NCBI RefSeq assembly: GCF_014851685.1
Contig: NZ_JACVAC010000005.1
Coordinates: 124,001-188,000 of the forward strand
Direction of reading: 5' to 3'
Origin: Pseudomonas sp. PDM05
GTDB lineage: Bacteria; Pseudomonadota; Gammaproteobacteria; Pseudomonadales; Pseudomonadaceae
Length of the DNA stretch: 64,000 nt
The notes under the pieces are model-generated. The model saw nothing but the letters and a program-made list of their open reading frames with translations, was not told the origin of the DNA and did no database searches. A program made the position numbers and the translations under genes. Below are positions 29,149 to 36,934 of the stretch, in pieces; position 1 is the first letter of the stretch, and every line of letters starts with the position of its first letter.

Positions 29149-30570
29149 ATGATCCGACCCTCGGCGTTGCTAGTGTTGTGCCTGACGTTACTGCTGCCCA
29201 TGGCGGCGGTCGCGCGCCTGGACGGGCCGCTGGAAGTGACCAAACCCGGCAAGGTCCGTGACCTGGCCGAGATTCGCTCCAGTCGCACCTTGCGGGTGTT
29301 GGTCAACCAGAGCCGCAACAGTTCCGGTGAAATCCAGGGCCAGGCCATCGGTGTCGAATACCATCGCCTGCGCGCCTTCGAGCAATACCTGAATGGCCAC
29401 GCCCGTGATGGCCAGGAAATCAACCTCAAGATCATCCCCAAGGCCAAGGACCAACTGCTCGGCGCATTGGCCCGTGGCGAAGGTGATCTGGTCGCCCCCG
29501 GCGAGCTGCTCGACGTCAATGCCGCGCACAAGATCAGCACCAGTGACCCCATTGCCAGCGGTGTGCCGTTGTGGCTGGTGGGTGTGAAGGGCGAGCGGCG
29601 GTTCACCAAGTTGGAGCAGTTGTCCGGGCGCACCCTGGCCTTGACCACCGGCAGCGCGGCGGCGGATGCGATCAGCCAGGTCAACCAGAAACTGGCCCTG
29701 CACAAACAGCCGCCGATCAAGGTGGAATGGGTGGACCCGACCCTGGCTGTGGAAGACGTGCTGGAGATGGTACAGGCGGGTATTTTCCACCTGACCATTG
29801 TGGAAAAGCCGATTGCCGAACGCTGGGCGAAGATCCTGCCCAAGTTGCGCTTCGACAAGCAGGTGGCCATCAGCGAGCCGGGCGACGAATACTGGTTCGT
29901 GCGCCAGGACGCGTCGATGCTGCGGGCCAGCATTGATCGATTTCTCAAAACCTATCACACCCCATCCGACCAGGACGTGGCGTTCCAGCGCATCTATCGA
30001 CGCCTCTATCAAGTGCGCAACCCGCTGGCGCGGGTCGAGCGCCAGCGCCTGGAAAAACTGCGCCCGGTCTTGCAGAAGCACGCCCGCGAGCAGGGCATGG
30101 ACTGGCTGAACCTCGCCGCGCTGGCCTTCAAGGAGTCCGCCCTCGACCCCGGCGCGCGCAATAGCGGTGGGCCTACTGGGCTGATGCAGATCACCCCGTC
30201 TGCGGCCCAGCGGGTGGGCGTCAACAATATCGAGAGCCTCGATAGCAACGTGCAGGCGGGCGCCCGCTACCTGGCGATGATCCGCCGCAAGTTCTTCGCC
30301 AGCCCCAAGCTGAACGAGCGCGAGCGCATGGCGTTTGTATTGGCGGCTTACAACATGGGCCCGGAGCGGGTGCAGGGGATGCGCACCGAGGCCAAGCGGC
30401 GGGGGCTGAACCCCAACCAGTGGTTCTTCCAGGTTGAGAGGATTGCCATGGAGCAGGTGGGGATGGGGGGTGTCAGCTATGTTAATAGCGTCAACAAGTA
30501 TTACTTGGCGTTCGATCGGGAGCGCGAATCCCTGGAGCCGCCTGCGCCGAAAGTCGTCTCGCGGAAGTGA
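29149..30570 (+). CDS. mltF: MltF-like membrane-bound lytic transglycosylase
   Basis: A 473-residue protein: signal peptide (residues 1-21, ending MAAVA), a periplasmic solute-binding-protein-3-like domain (about 45-270), then a SLT domain with catalytic E329 in AFKESALDP and conserved GLMQITPSA and AAYNMGPERV. It cleaves glycan strands to 1,6-anhydro ends; the SBP domain regulates activity. Start ATG 29149 follows CGGAGAG. No lipobox cysteine is seen. The 236 bases upstream show no gene. Confidence 0.9.
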   Translation: MIRPSALLVLCLTLLLPMAAVARLDGPLEVTKPGKVRDLAEIRSSRTLRVLVNQSRNSSGEIQGQAIGVEYHRLRAFEQYLNGHARDGQEINLKIIPKAKDQLLGALARGEGDLVAPGELLDVNAAHKISTSDPIASGVPLWLVGVKGERRFTKLEQLSGRTLALTTGSAAADAISQVNQKLALHKQPPIKVEWVDPTLAVEDVLEMVQAGIFHLTIVEKPIAERWAKILPKLRFDKQVAISEPGDEYWFVRQDASMLRASIDRFLKTYHTPSDQDVAFQRIYRRLYQVRNPLARVERQRLEKLRPVLQKHAREQGMDWLNLAALAFKESALDPGARNSGGPTGLMQITPSAAQRVGVNNIESLDSNVQAGARYLAMIRRKFFASPKLNERERMAFVLAAYNMGPERVQGMRTEAKRRGLNPNQWFFQVERIAMEQVGMGGVSYVNSVNKYYLAFDRERESLEPPAPKVVSRK

Positions 30571-30673
30571 TCGATTTAATCGATATTAATTAGGCATTTT
30601 TTCGGCTTTTATCATTCCATAAACTGATTAATATAGCGGCCAACCAACCCCTACTTCGAAAAGGATTCTTACC

Positions 30674-31108
30674 ATGAGCCCACTGATCAAAAACCTCCTG
30701 AGCACCCGCGCCGGCTACGGCCTGACCATCCTGCGCATCGTTGTCGGCATTATCTTCGCCGCTCACGGTTCGCAAAAACTCTTCGGCTGGTTCGGCGGCT
30801 ATGGCTTGGCGGGTACGGCGCAGTGGATGGAAAGCATCGGCCTGGCACCGGGTACCCTGATGGCACTGTTGTCCGGCGGGACTGAGTTTTTTGCCGGCCT
30901 GGCGCTGATCATCGGTTTGCTGGTGCGTCCAGCGGCGCTGGGGCTGACCATTCTGTCGGTGGTTGCGATCTTCTCGGTGCACATCCACAACGGTTTGTTT
31001 ATGGCCAACAACGGTTATGAGTTTGCACTGGCCTTGCTGGGTGGCTCCCTGGCCGTACTGTTTGAAGGTGCCGGCAAGCTGTCCGCCGACCGCGCCATCG
31101 CCAACTGA
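30674..31108 (+). CDS. DoxX-family membrane protein
   Basis: A 144-residue, four-helix protein with the DoxX pattern (LRIVVGIIFAAHGSQKLFGWFGG near the start, GGTEFFAGLALIIG in the middle). AAGGAT precedes the ATG. Roles proposed for relatives include redox and oxidative-stress membrane functions; nothing local narrows this. The upstream 100 bases are AT-rich and contain two ATCGAT palindromes, a likely promoter area. A strong terminator follows. Confidence 0.88.
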   Translation: MSPLIKNLLSTRAGYGLTILRIVVGIIFAAHGSQKLFGWFGGYGLAGTAQWMESIGLAPGTLMALLSGGTEFFAGLALIIGLLVRPAALGLTILSVVAIFSVHIHNGLFMANNGYEFALALLGGSLAVLFEGAGKLSADRAIAN

Positions 31109-31130
31109 CAGACCTGCAACCCCCTGAACA

Positions 31131-31153
31131 GGCCCGCCGCGTGCGGGCCTTTT
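31131..31153 (+). terminator. Intrinsic terminator of doxX
   Basis: GGCCCGC and GCGGGCC form a 7-bp GC stem with a CGCGT loop, followed directly by TTTT. It separates doxX from the riboswitch promoter 16 bases downstream. Confidence 0.88.
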
Positions 31154-31168
31154 CGTTGCGCGCAATTC

Positions 31169-31198
31169 TTGACATGGCCCTGTCGGCTTCTCTAGGAT
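31169..31198 (+). promoter_or_regulatory. Sigma70-type promoter in front of the SAM-II-like leader
   Basis: A perfect -35 box TTGACA (31169-31174), 18 bases, then TAGGAT (31193-31198) as -10. Predicted transcription starts near 31205, only a few bases before the first stem of the leader, so the RNA would begin with the aptamer. Confidence 0.75.
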
Positions 31199-31208
31199 GC
31201 CCGCTCAT

Positions 31209-31377
31209 GCGCCGATTTAAACAGCTAATTGCGGGGCGCCATGGGTGGTTGTTTATGCTCGGTCCAGCGTACACAGTCCCGATAGAAGTGCTGTTTCCGA
31301 CTCAGGAGCAGGCTTCGAAATACCGCTAAAGCGCTGGTTCGGTGTTGCCTCTCACCTGCCCGCAGACTTTTGAGGCA
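31209..31377 (+). promoter_or_regulatory. Candidate SAM-II riboswitch with long loop and ribosome-site hairpin
   Basis: P1 pairs GCGCC (31209-31213) with GGCGC (31235-31239). The loop starts GATTTAAAC, as in SAM-II L1. AACAGC (31220-31225) pairs with GCTGGTT (31333-31339, one bulged G) as the pseudoknot, directly after the hallmark GCTAAA (31325-31330). About 80 bases replace the usual short loop. Downstream, TTGCCTC (31345-31351) can pair with GAGGCAG (31372-31378), covering the GAGG before the start at 31391, a plausible expression platform. From memory, a very similar leader precedes metX in Pseudomonas; that was not checked. Confidence 0.72.
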
Positions 31378-31390
31378 GAGACACGACACG

Positions 31391-31699
31391 ATGAATGCAC
31401 TACACCCCCTCATACGCCTGGCCCCGATCACTGCGGACCTGACCCAGCGCAACCCGAAAATCCTGCTGGGCGGCAAGCACCAGCCGACGTTGCTGCGTTA
31501 TCTCGATGGCTGGCCACGCCGCACCGGCCGACCTTCGGCGTTCCTGATCCAGTTTGTCGAAGACGGCGATTCCCTCGCGCGGTTTGCCAACAACAGCTTT
31601 GACCTGGCCGTCATCCAGGCCCCCAGCGCCGCTGACGCGCAAGAAGTCATCCACCAGCTCACGCGCATTGCCCGGCAGGGGCTGATCGCTCGTCGTTAA
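31391..31699 (+). CDS. Hypothetical 102-residue protein behind the SAM-II-like leader
   Basis: I do not recognise a full family. The C-terminal half (SLARFANNSFDLAVIQAPS, then IHQLTRIARQGLI) resembles the post-motif II/III part of class I SAM-dependent methyltransferases, but no glycine-rich SAM-binding motif exists, so it may be a remnant or a partner protein. ATG 31391 follows a weak ribosome region, part of a possible regulatory hairpin. The stop overlaps the convergent gldG stop by three bases (31697-31698 shared). Control by S-adenosylmethionine would link it to methionine/SAM balance. Confidence 0.7.
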   Translation: MNALHPLIRLAPITADLTQRNPKILLGGKHQPTLLRYLDGWPRRTGRPSAFLIQFVEDGDSLARFANNSFDLAVIQAPSAADAQEVIHQLTRIARQGLIARR

Positions 31700-33405
31700 A
31701 CCTGCAAGGGCAGTGGCCGCCGGCGATGCTGCCAGCGAAACAGCGCCCAGGCGCTCAGGCATAGCAGCAGCGGCAACGGCACAATCACCAGCAGCTTCAC
31801 GCCCAGTATCCAACGCTGCAGTGGCTTGTATGCGTCCACCTTCAACGTTTGCAGTTCCATCGCCAAGCGCAGGCGCTCCTTGTTGAGCGCTTGTAGTTGG
31901 GTGCTGGTATCGACCGCTTCGGTGCCGAGGGTTGTGATGGGCGGGTTCAAGCGTTGCCATTCCTGTTCCGCCTGGGCCAGGCGTCGCTCCAACTCGTCGG
32001 CCTGGTCCTGATAGGCACGCGCAGCGGTGTTCTGCAGGTTTTCGACGACGTGCAAGCCGTAGTTCGCCATGGCGCGTGGGCGAATGTTGGCGAGCGCCTC
32101 AGGCGCAGCAAGATTGTCCAAAGTGTTCAGCACAAACAGGTGATTGCTCAATTGCGCTGAGCGGGTCGGGCTCAGCGTGAGCATGTCCGTGTCGGCGACC
32201 ACCACCACATGGATCTGCGCGGCCTTCTGCAACCCGGGTGGCTGCTCGCCGACGCCGTCAGGAAACGACGAATACGCAGGTCCTTCGAGGCGCGCTGCGA
32301 TGACATGGCGCTCACGGTGCGGCAGCGGTTCGCCGGGACGCCGGTTTACCGCAAGGTTGTTGGCGTCCAGCAGTGCCGACTGTTCGGAGCTTTGCAGCAA
32401 CGGAGTGAAACGGGTTCGGCTTTTGTGCAGCGCGAAGAGCGCGCCGCTGCTTGCAAGGGTCACTGAATCCAGGCGCCAACTGCTGACGTCGTTCCTGGTC
32501 ATGGCCTGTCTTGGCAGGGTCAACCGGGTCGGATCACTGCCTGGAGGCTCATGTGCGGCATAGCGGCTGTCGATCAGCACCAGGTCGGCGGGCATGCGCA
32601 CGCCCCAGCTCGCCAGCAGCCCGTCCAGCTTGGCGCTGGCGGGCGGGGCGTCGGTATCCAGGGCGCTAAGCGGATCAATGAACATCATCAGCTTGCCGCC
32701 GCCCAGCACGAATTGGTCAATGGCGTACAAGGTTTGCTCGGGCAGCCTGCGCGGGTGTACGAGCATCAGGGTCTTGAAGTGGCTGGGGATGCGGTCGAGC
32801 TCGGCAGGCAGGTCGACGAGGTTCACATGTCGATGCAGTTCGCGCAGCAGCGCCGCGGCCGGGGTCTTGATCGGCTGTCCTGACAGCAGGCCGATAGTGG
32901 CGGGCTGCGGTTGCGACAATTGGCTGATCAAGTGACTGATTTCATATTCCAGCAGCGCCGCCCGGTCGGGATTGAAGGATTCGATCCGCCGCGCGGCCTG
33001 GCCATTGCGAGTGCCGATGAGGCCGAAGAATCCTTCGCTATCGTCGAGGCCGTATAACCCGGCTCTGTAGGCATCGTCCGAAAGGTCGCCAGGGTCGATG
33101 ATGTGCAGGTTGATCATGCCGTTTGCGGCGGTTTCGAATGCTTTGAGCATCTTTTCAACATAAACGGCGTAGCGCTTGCTGGCAGCGCTCTTTTTCGGGT
33201 GATGGCGTGCGTTGAAGTAGTAAAGGTCCACCGGGCTTTCCTGGGCGGCCAGCAGATGCAGCACGGCAGGCGAAAGAGTGTTGGTTTTCAAGGCTGAAGG
33301 GTCCCAGCGCAGGTCAGGCAGCTTGACTGCCCATACCAGGTTGAAGGCCAGGAACAGTAAGGCTATGACGATAAGTGTCATGCTGGCACGCAGTGCAGAT
33401 CCCAT
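31696..33405 (-). CDS. GldG-like auxiliary subunit of an ABC transport system
   Basis: A 569-residue protein: N-terminal TM helix (about 8-27), a long extracytoplasmic region related to the GldG/ABC-type auxiliary family (IGLLSGQPIKTPAAALL, GGKLMMFIDPLSALD), a coiled-coil stretch (about 470-530, ELERRLAQAEQEWQRL) and a C-terminal TM helix (about 535-558). In Bacteroidetes GldFG with GldA form an ABC exporter needed for gliding; Pseudomonas homologues have no settled role. It is third in a gldA-gldF-gldG order and starts 13 bases after the permease stop. Confidence 0.82.
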   Translation of the reverse strand: MGSALRASMTLIVIALLFLAFNLVWAVKLPDLRWDPSALKTNTLSPAVLHLLAAQESPVDLYYFNARHHPKKSAASKRYAVYVEKMLKAFETAANGMINLHIIDPGDLSDDAYRAGLYGLDDSEGFFGLIGTRNGQAARRIESFNPDRAALLEYEISHLISQLSQPQPATIGLLSGQPIKTPAAALLRELHRHVNLVDLPAELDRIPSHFKTLMLVHPRRLPEQTLYAIDQFVLGGGKLMMFIDPLSALDTDAPPASAKLDGLLASWGVRMPADLVLIDSRYAAHEPPGSDPTRLTLPRQAMTRNDVSSWRLDSVTLASSGALFALHKSRTRFTPLLQSSEQSALLDANNLAVNRRPGEPLPHRERHVIAARLEGPAYSSFPDGVGEQPPGLQKAAQIHVVVVADTDMLTLSPTRSAQLSNHLFVLNTLDNLAAPEALANIRPRAMANYGLHVVENLQNTAARAYQDQADELERRLAQAEQEWQRLNPPITTLGTEAVDTSTQLQALNKERLRLAMELQTLKVDAYKPLQRWILGVKLLVIVPLPLLLCLSAWALFRWQHRRRPLPLQV

Positions 33406-33417
33406 CGATAGCCCCCC

Positions 33418-34143
33418 TCAGCTTTTTTTGTAGTTGAGAACAATGGTTGTTGCAGCAAGTAAGGCAATTGTCAGGCTGATGAAATAAAGCATGTCGTGCA
33501 GCGCCAATGCGCCATGATCAATCATCCCAAACCGTATGAGTGGACTCAGGGCGGTGAGGCTGTCGACTATCCAAATAGGCGCTTGATGTTCCAGCGCATC
33601 AAGCACTGATGACAGTCCGCTGATCGTTAATAACAGGCTCAGTGTCAGCACAGATGTCAGTAGTCGTTGGTGACTGAGGGCACACATGAAGCAGCCGATG
33701 GACAAATAACTTGCCGCCAATAAACCGCTGACCAGATATTGCGCGGCGATTACGCTGTTATCCACTGTGCCCAGCATGTTGACCATCACAACGAGGGGAA
33801 ACGTCAGCGCCAATGTCAGGGCGACGATAGTCCAGGCTGCGAGAAACTTCCCGATAACCAGCTCTGCCGAGCTGACAGGCAATAGTTTAAGTAGTTCGCT
33901 GAGACCGGTCTGTTGTTCGTCCGTCCATAACTGGATCGACAGCGCCGGGATGAATAGCAGATACAACCAGGGGTGCCACTCAAAGAAGTTTTGCAAATCG
34001 CTGCTGTTTTGTTCCAGTAGCCCGAGGGTATCCAATCCGAGTGTCGTGGACAGTGCCAGGAACATTGCGATGCTCAGGTAGGTGGCCGGTGCGCGGAGAT
34101 AGCGGGTCAGCTGGAGTTTGAAAACAGGCAGCAGCAGGTTCAA
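33418..34143 (-). CDS. GldF/ABC-2-type permease
   Basis: A 241-residue membrane protein with about six helices, typical of ABC-2 permeases. The preferred start is TTG 34143, whose codon overlaps the ATPase stop (TTGA on the minus strand), giving translational coupling; a longer frame upstream overlaps the ATPase gene and is unlikely. The body begins LLLPVFKLQLTRYLRAPATY and contains the large TM1-TM2 loop and a late GMIDHGALALHDMLYF segment. It would form the membrane channel with the ATPase upstream and GldG downstream. Confidence 0.82.
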   Translation of the reverse strand: MNLLLPVFKLQLTRYLRAPATYLSIAMFLALSTTLGLDTLGLLEQNSSDLQNFFEWHPWLYLLFIPALSIQLWTDEQQTGLSELLKLLPVSSAELVIGKFLAAWTIVALTLALTFPLVVMVNMLGTVDNSVIAAQYLVSGLLAASYLSIGCFMCALSHQRLLTSVLTLSLLLTISGLSSVLDALEHQAPIWIVDSLTALSPLIRFGMIDHGALALHDMLYFISLTIALLAATTIVLNYKKS

Positions 34144-35066
34144 AGCGAGGCCTCTTGGCTCAGTTGGTGGACCACATCGTTCAGGCGGCCGGTCTCCAGC
34201 GTCAGCGAGGTTATGGGCCATTGCCGTGTGGCGATCAGTGTGCTGACGGCGGGGTAGATGGAGTGGCCGGGCATGGCGAGCACTGTGACGGTGCGAGGGG
34301 CATGGCGGTGTTCCTCGATGCCGGCAACACCGGGCAGAACCGCCAGCGCCAGCAGGTCCAGGGGCGCGTCCGACGCCAGGGTGATGGCCCTGAAGTGGCG
34401 AGAACTGCGCTGAAGCTCGGGCATTGGCATGTCCGCCAGCAGGCGCCCTTTTCCGAGGACCAGTGCACGTGTGCAGATGTTGGACAGCGCTTCGCCATCG
34501 CGTGCGGCGACGATCACGGTCATGTCCTCGGCCAAGGATTGGATCAGCGCCCGAACCTTGTCCTGCTGATGGGGGGCGAGGCCCTCGATGGGTTCATCCA
34601 GCAACAGCACGCTGGGGTCATGCAGGATGGCCTGGGCCATTGCAACTTTGCGTTGCAGGTCGTTGGGCAGCGTGTTGAGCGGGTAGTCGAGTACCGCCGA
34701 CAGCTCCAGGCGGGCCGCAGCCTGCTCGATGTGCCAACGTTTTTCGGACCCGCGCAATTTGCGCAGGGTCGCCAGGAGATTCAGGAAACGGCTGACAGAC
34801 ATAGTTGGATGGCAGGGATTTGATTGAGGTTGGTAGCCCACTGCCTGGCCTATTTGAAGCGGATGGGTGTGCGTATTGAAATCGAGAATGTTCACCTGCC
34901 CGGCACAGGGTTTGACCAAACCGGCCACCAGCTTCAGGAGTGTGGTTTTGCCCGCGCCCTCGAGCCCGAACAGCCCAATACATTCCTGGCGTTGGGCAGA
35001 AAATGAGAGTGGCTGGATCACACTTTTCGGGCCGAGTTTCTTTGTCAGATTACTTATCGCAATCAT
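34140..35066 (-). CDS. GldA-like ABC ATPase with degenerate motifs
   Basis: A 308-residue ATPase. Walker A is intact (GLEGAGKT, residues 34-41), the Q-loop is near 79-81 and Walker B is LLLDE (154-158). The signature is LPNDLQ (133-138) rather than LSGGQ, the D-loop Asp is Ala164, and the H-loop position reads AARDG with Arg189 instead of His. The protein may bind ATP but hydrolyse poorly, or rely on an unusual dimer. First gene of the three-gene system, divergent from a coiled-coil protein across 249 AT-rich bases. Confidence 0.83.
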   Translation of the reverse strand: MIAISNLTKKLGPKSVIQPLSFSAQRQECIGLFGLEGAGKTTLLKLVAGLVKPCAGQVNILDFNTHTHPLQIGQAVGYQPQSNPCHPTMSVSRFLNLLATLRKLRGSEKRWHIEQAAARLELSAVLDYPLNTLPNDLQRKVAMAQAILHDPSVLLLDEPIEGLAPHQQDKVRALIQSLAEDMTVIVAARDGEALSNICTRALVLGKGRLLADMPMPELQRSSRHFRAITLASDAPLDLLALAVLPGVAGIEEHRHAPRTVTVLAMPGHSIYPAVSTLIATRQWPITSLTLETGRLNDVVHQLSQEASL

Positions 35067-35315
35067 TAGGCTGTCCTGCTGGATCGGTTTGTCGGTGGAG
35101 GGGTAGCAACAAGCACTTTGGCTGACGTATGTGCAGGCTCGGGTTAAAAAATATTACGTTCAATGAGGGGGCTTTGAAATCCGGTCTTGAATTTATAAGC
35201 AAAATCCTACGTTTGTATTTGAGATGTGCTGAAACAATTGTTGCGTGTGTGACGTTTCAGATGGCAGTTGTTTGTTTGGTGTGTAATTTATGTTTATTCG
35301 CCGTGATGAGGTCCG

Positions 35316-36302
35316 ATGACCATGATGCTTCTACGTACTCTTGTTCTTGCACGATCCGGTGAGGATGCGCCGGTCAACGGTGCACTGCTTTGTAGTTTCG
35401 CTGTACCCCAGATAGGTTGTAATTTTCTGGTTTATAGCCTGGATGAAGAAGCGGAGCCTGGGAGTTCCAGGGTATATATCGCTGTTTTGCGTAAGAAACT
35501 TGAGCGGTATTACTTGGGCGCTGTTGATGCGCCGGAAGAGTTGCAGTTGGCAATGCAGGTCTTCAAGCAAATATTGACGTGGGCGGCTTCCGGGACGAAT
35601 CCCGGTGACTTGACGGATACACAGATTCCTTATCACTTTGTGGATTTGAAAGGCTGCAAGTTACCTCCTGCAAGACCGGAGGATCATCACTCCCTGATCA
35701 TCAAGAAAGCCCTGGTGATGAAAGTCATCACCCTTGGAATGTCCAGTCCCGCGCAACCGGCGATCGAAAGCGCGACGTTGATCGTGCCCTCCATTCGTTT
35801 CTCATCAAAAATGAGTTCTGGCCCCAGGGTCGTGAGTCCAGCCGAGCCGGCCCAGGGGGACGCACCTGAATGCCACAGCGAAGAGCCGCAACCGATGCCT
35901 GTGCAAACATCGCAGGCCAATGTGTCGACTGAGCCTGTTGCGCCAAGAGAACCTGAGGTGCCGCCCCAACTGCCGGTGGCGGCGGACAATAATGTGTTGT
36001 TCGAGATGGATAGCACGTTGAATAACCTCGCCCGTGTCGCGCAGGAGTTGACCCAGCAAAAGCGCGCGGTAATCGAGCGTGAGGCCGCGCTTGAGCAATG
36101 GCAGAGCCGCTTGCAGCAGGAGCAACATCAACTGGAGGAAAAGACCCGGGAGGTCGAGCAGCGCAGTGCGCAATTGCACGAGCAGTCGGTGGCTGTCAGC
36201 CAGCAGGCTGAAGCGATGAATGTGTTGATTGCCCAGGCATCGGGCATGCGGCAGAGTCTGCGGGGGATGCTGCTCGAGCTGGACCAGGTGCTGGATCGAT
36301 AG
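35316..36302 (+). CDS. Unrecognised protein with C-terminal coiled coil
   Basis: A 328-residue protein with no family I can name. Residues 1-145 look like a mixed alpha/beta domain (LLCSFAVPQIGCNFLVYSLD); 145-220 are a proline/glutamate-rich linker; 225-328 form a heptad-rich helix full of Gln/Glu (LEQWQSRLQQEQHQLEEK). No signal peptide or TM helix is evident. ATG 35316 or 35322 may be the start. It is divergent from gldA and 113 bases upstream of greB, so it could share control with the ABC system. Possibly a filament-, partition- or scaffold-like protein; function not assigned. Confidence 0.72.
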   Translation: MTMMLLRTLVLARSGEDAPVNGALLCSFAVPQIGCNFLVYSLDEEAEPGSSRVYIAVLRKKLERYYLGAVDAPEELQLAMQVFKQILTWAASGTNPGDLTDTQIPYHFVDLKGCKLPPARPEDHHSLIIKKALVMKVITLGMSSPAQPAIESATLIVPSIRFSSKMSSGPRVVSPAEPAQGDAPECHSEEPQPMPVQTSQANVSTEPVAPREPEVPPQLPVAADNNVLFEMDSTLNNLARVAQELTQQKRAVIEREAALEQWQSRLQQEQHQLEEKTREVEQRSAQLHEQSVAVSQQAEAMNVLIAQASGMRQSLRGMLLELDQVLDR

Positions 36303-36415
36303 TCTGGTCTGGCTACTTTCCAGGGTTCATTTATTATCGACGCCAGCCAGTCGACGCCGGGGCTTGATTCCCTGGCGCATCGGCACCTACGGATATTGCC
36401 TGGGGATGCAAGCGT

Positions 36416-36889
36416 TTGAGTACCAAGCTGATTACCAAAGAAGGTCATGAGGCGCTGAAAAAAGAGCTGGATTACCTGTGGCGGGAAAAACGTCCGGACA
36501 CCACGCGCAAAGTCACCTGGGCCGCGTCGCTGGGGGATCGCAGCGAAAACGCCGATTACCAGTACAACAAGAAACTGCTGCGTGAGATCGACCGCCGGGT
36601 GCGCTACCTGCGCAAGCGCCTGGAAGACATGCGCGTCGTGGAGTACATGCCGGAGCAGGAAGGCAAGGTGTTTTTCGGTGCCTGGGTCGACATCGAAAAC
36701 GAGCAGGGTGAAACCAAGCGCTTTCGTATCGTCGGTTATGACGAGATCTATGATCGCATGGACTACATCTCCATCGACTCACCCATGGCCAGGGCGTTGC
36801 TGCGCAAGGAAGTCGACGATGAGGCCTTGGTGCAGACCCCAAGCGGTGAAGTGTGCTGGTGGATCACCGGTATCGAGTATGTGAAGTAG
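36416..36889 (+). CDS. greB: Transcription elongation factor GreB
   Basis: A 157-residue factor: an N-terminal antiparallel coiled coil (ITKEGHEALKKELDYLWREKRPDTTRKVTW) with the acidic tip and GDRSENADYQYNKK, then an FKBP-like C-terminal domain. It rescues backtracked RNA polymerase by stimulating transcript cleavage. The start is TTG 36416 with GGGGAT upstream; no in-frame ATG fits the conserved MSTKxITKEG opening. A GreA/B-like paralogue lies at 49.1 kb. Confidence 0.95.
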   Translation: MSTKLITKEGHEALKKELDYLWREKRPDTTRKVTWAASLGDRSENADYQYNKKLLREIDRRVRYLRKRLEDMRVVEYMPEQEGKVFFGAWVDIENEQGETKRFRIVGYDEIYDRMDYISIDSPMARALLRKEVDDEALVQTPSGEVCWWITGIEYVK

Positions 36890-36896
36890 GCCAGAA

Positions 36897-36929
36897 CGGC
36901 CCGCACCCTGGGCAGGGTGCGGGCCGTTG
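36897..36929. terminator. Bidirectional terminator between greB and the YbbP-like gene
   Basis: A 13-bp perfect stem (36897-36909 with 36914-36926) and a GGGC loop between two convergent genes. The T tract is short on both sides, so read-through is possible. Confidence 0.75.
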
Positions 36930-36934
36930 GCGTT

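Noticed and set aside
35129..35362. Short frame (77 residues) between gldA and the coiled-coil gene
   Set aside because: Hydrophobic and cysteine-rich, but it overlaps the next gene, has no good ribosome site and sits in the expected divergent promoter area.
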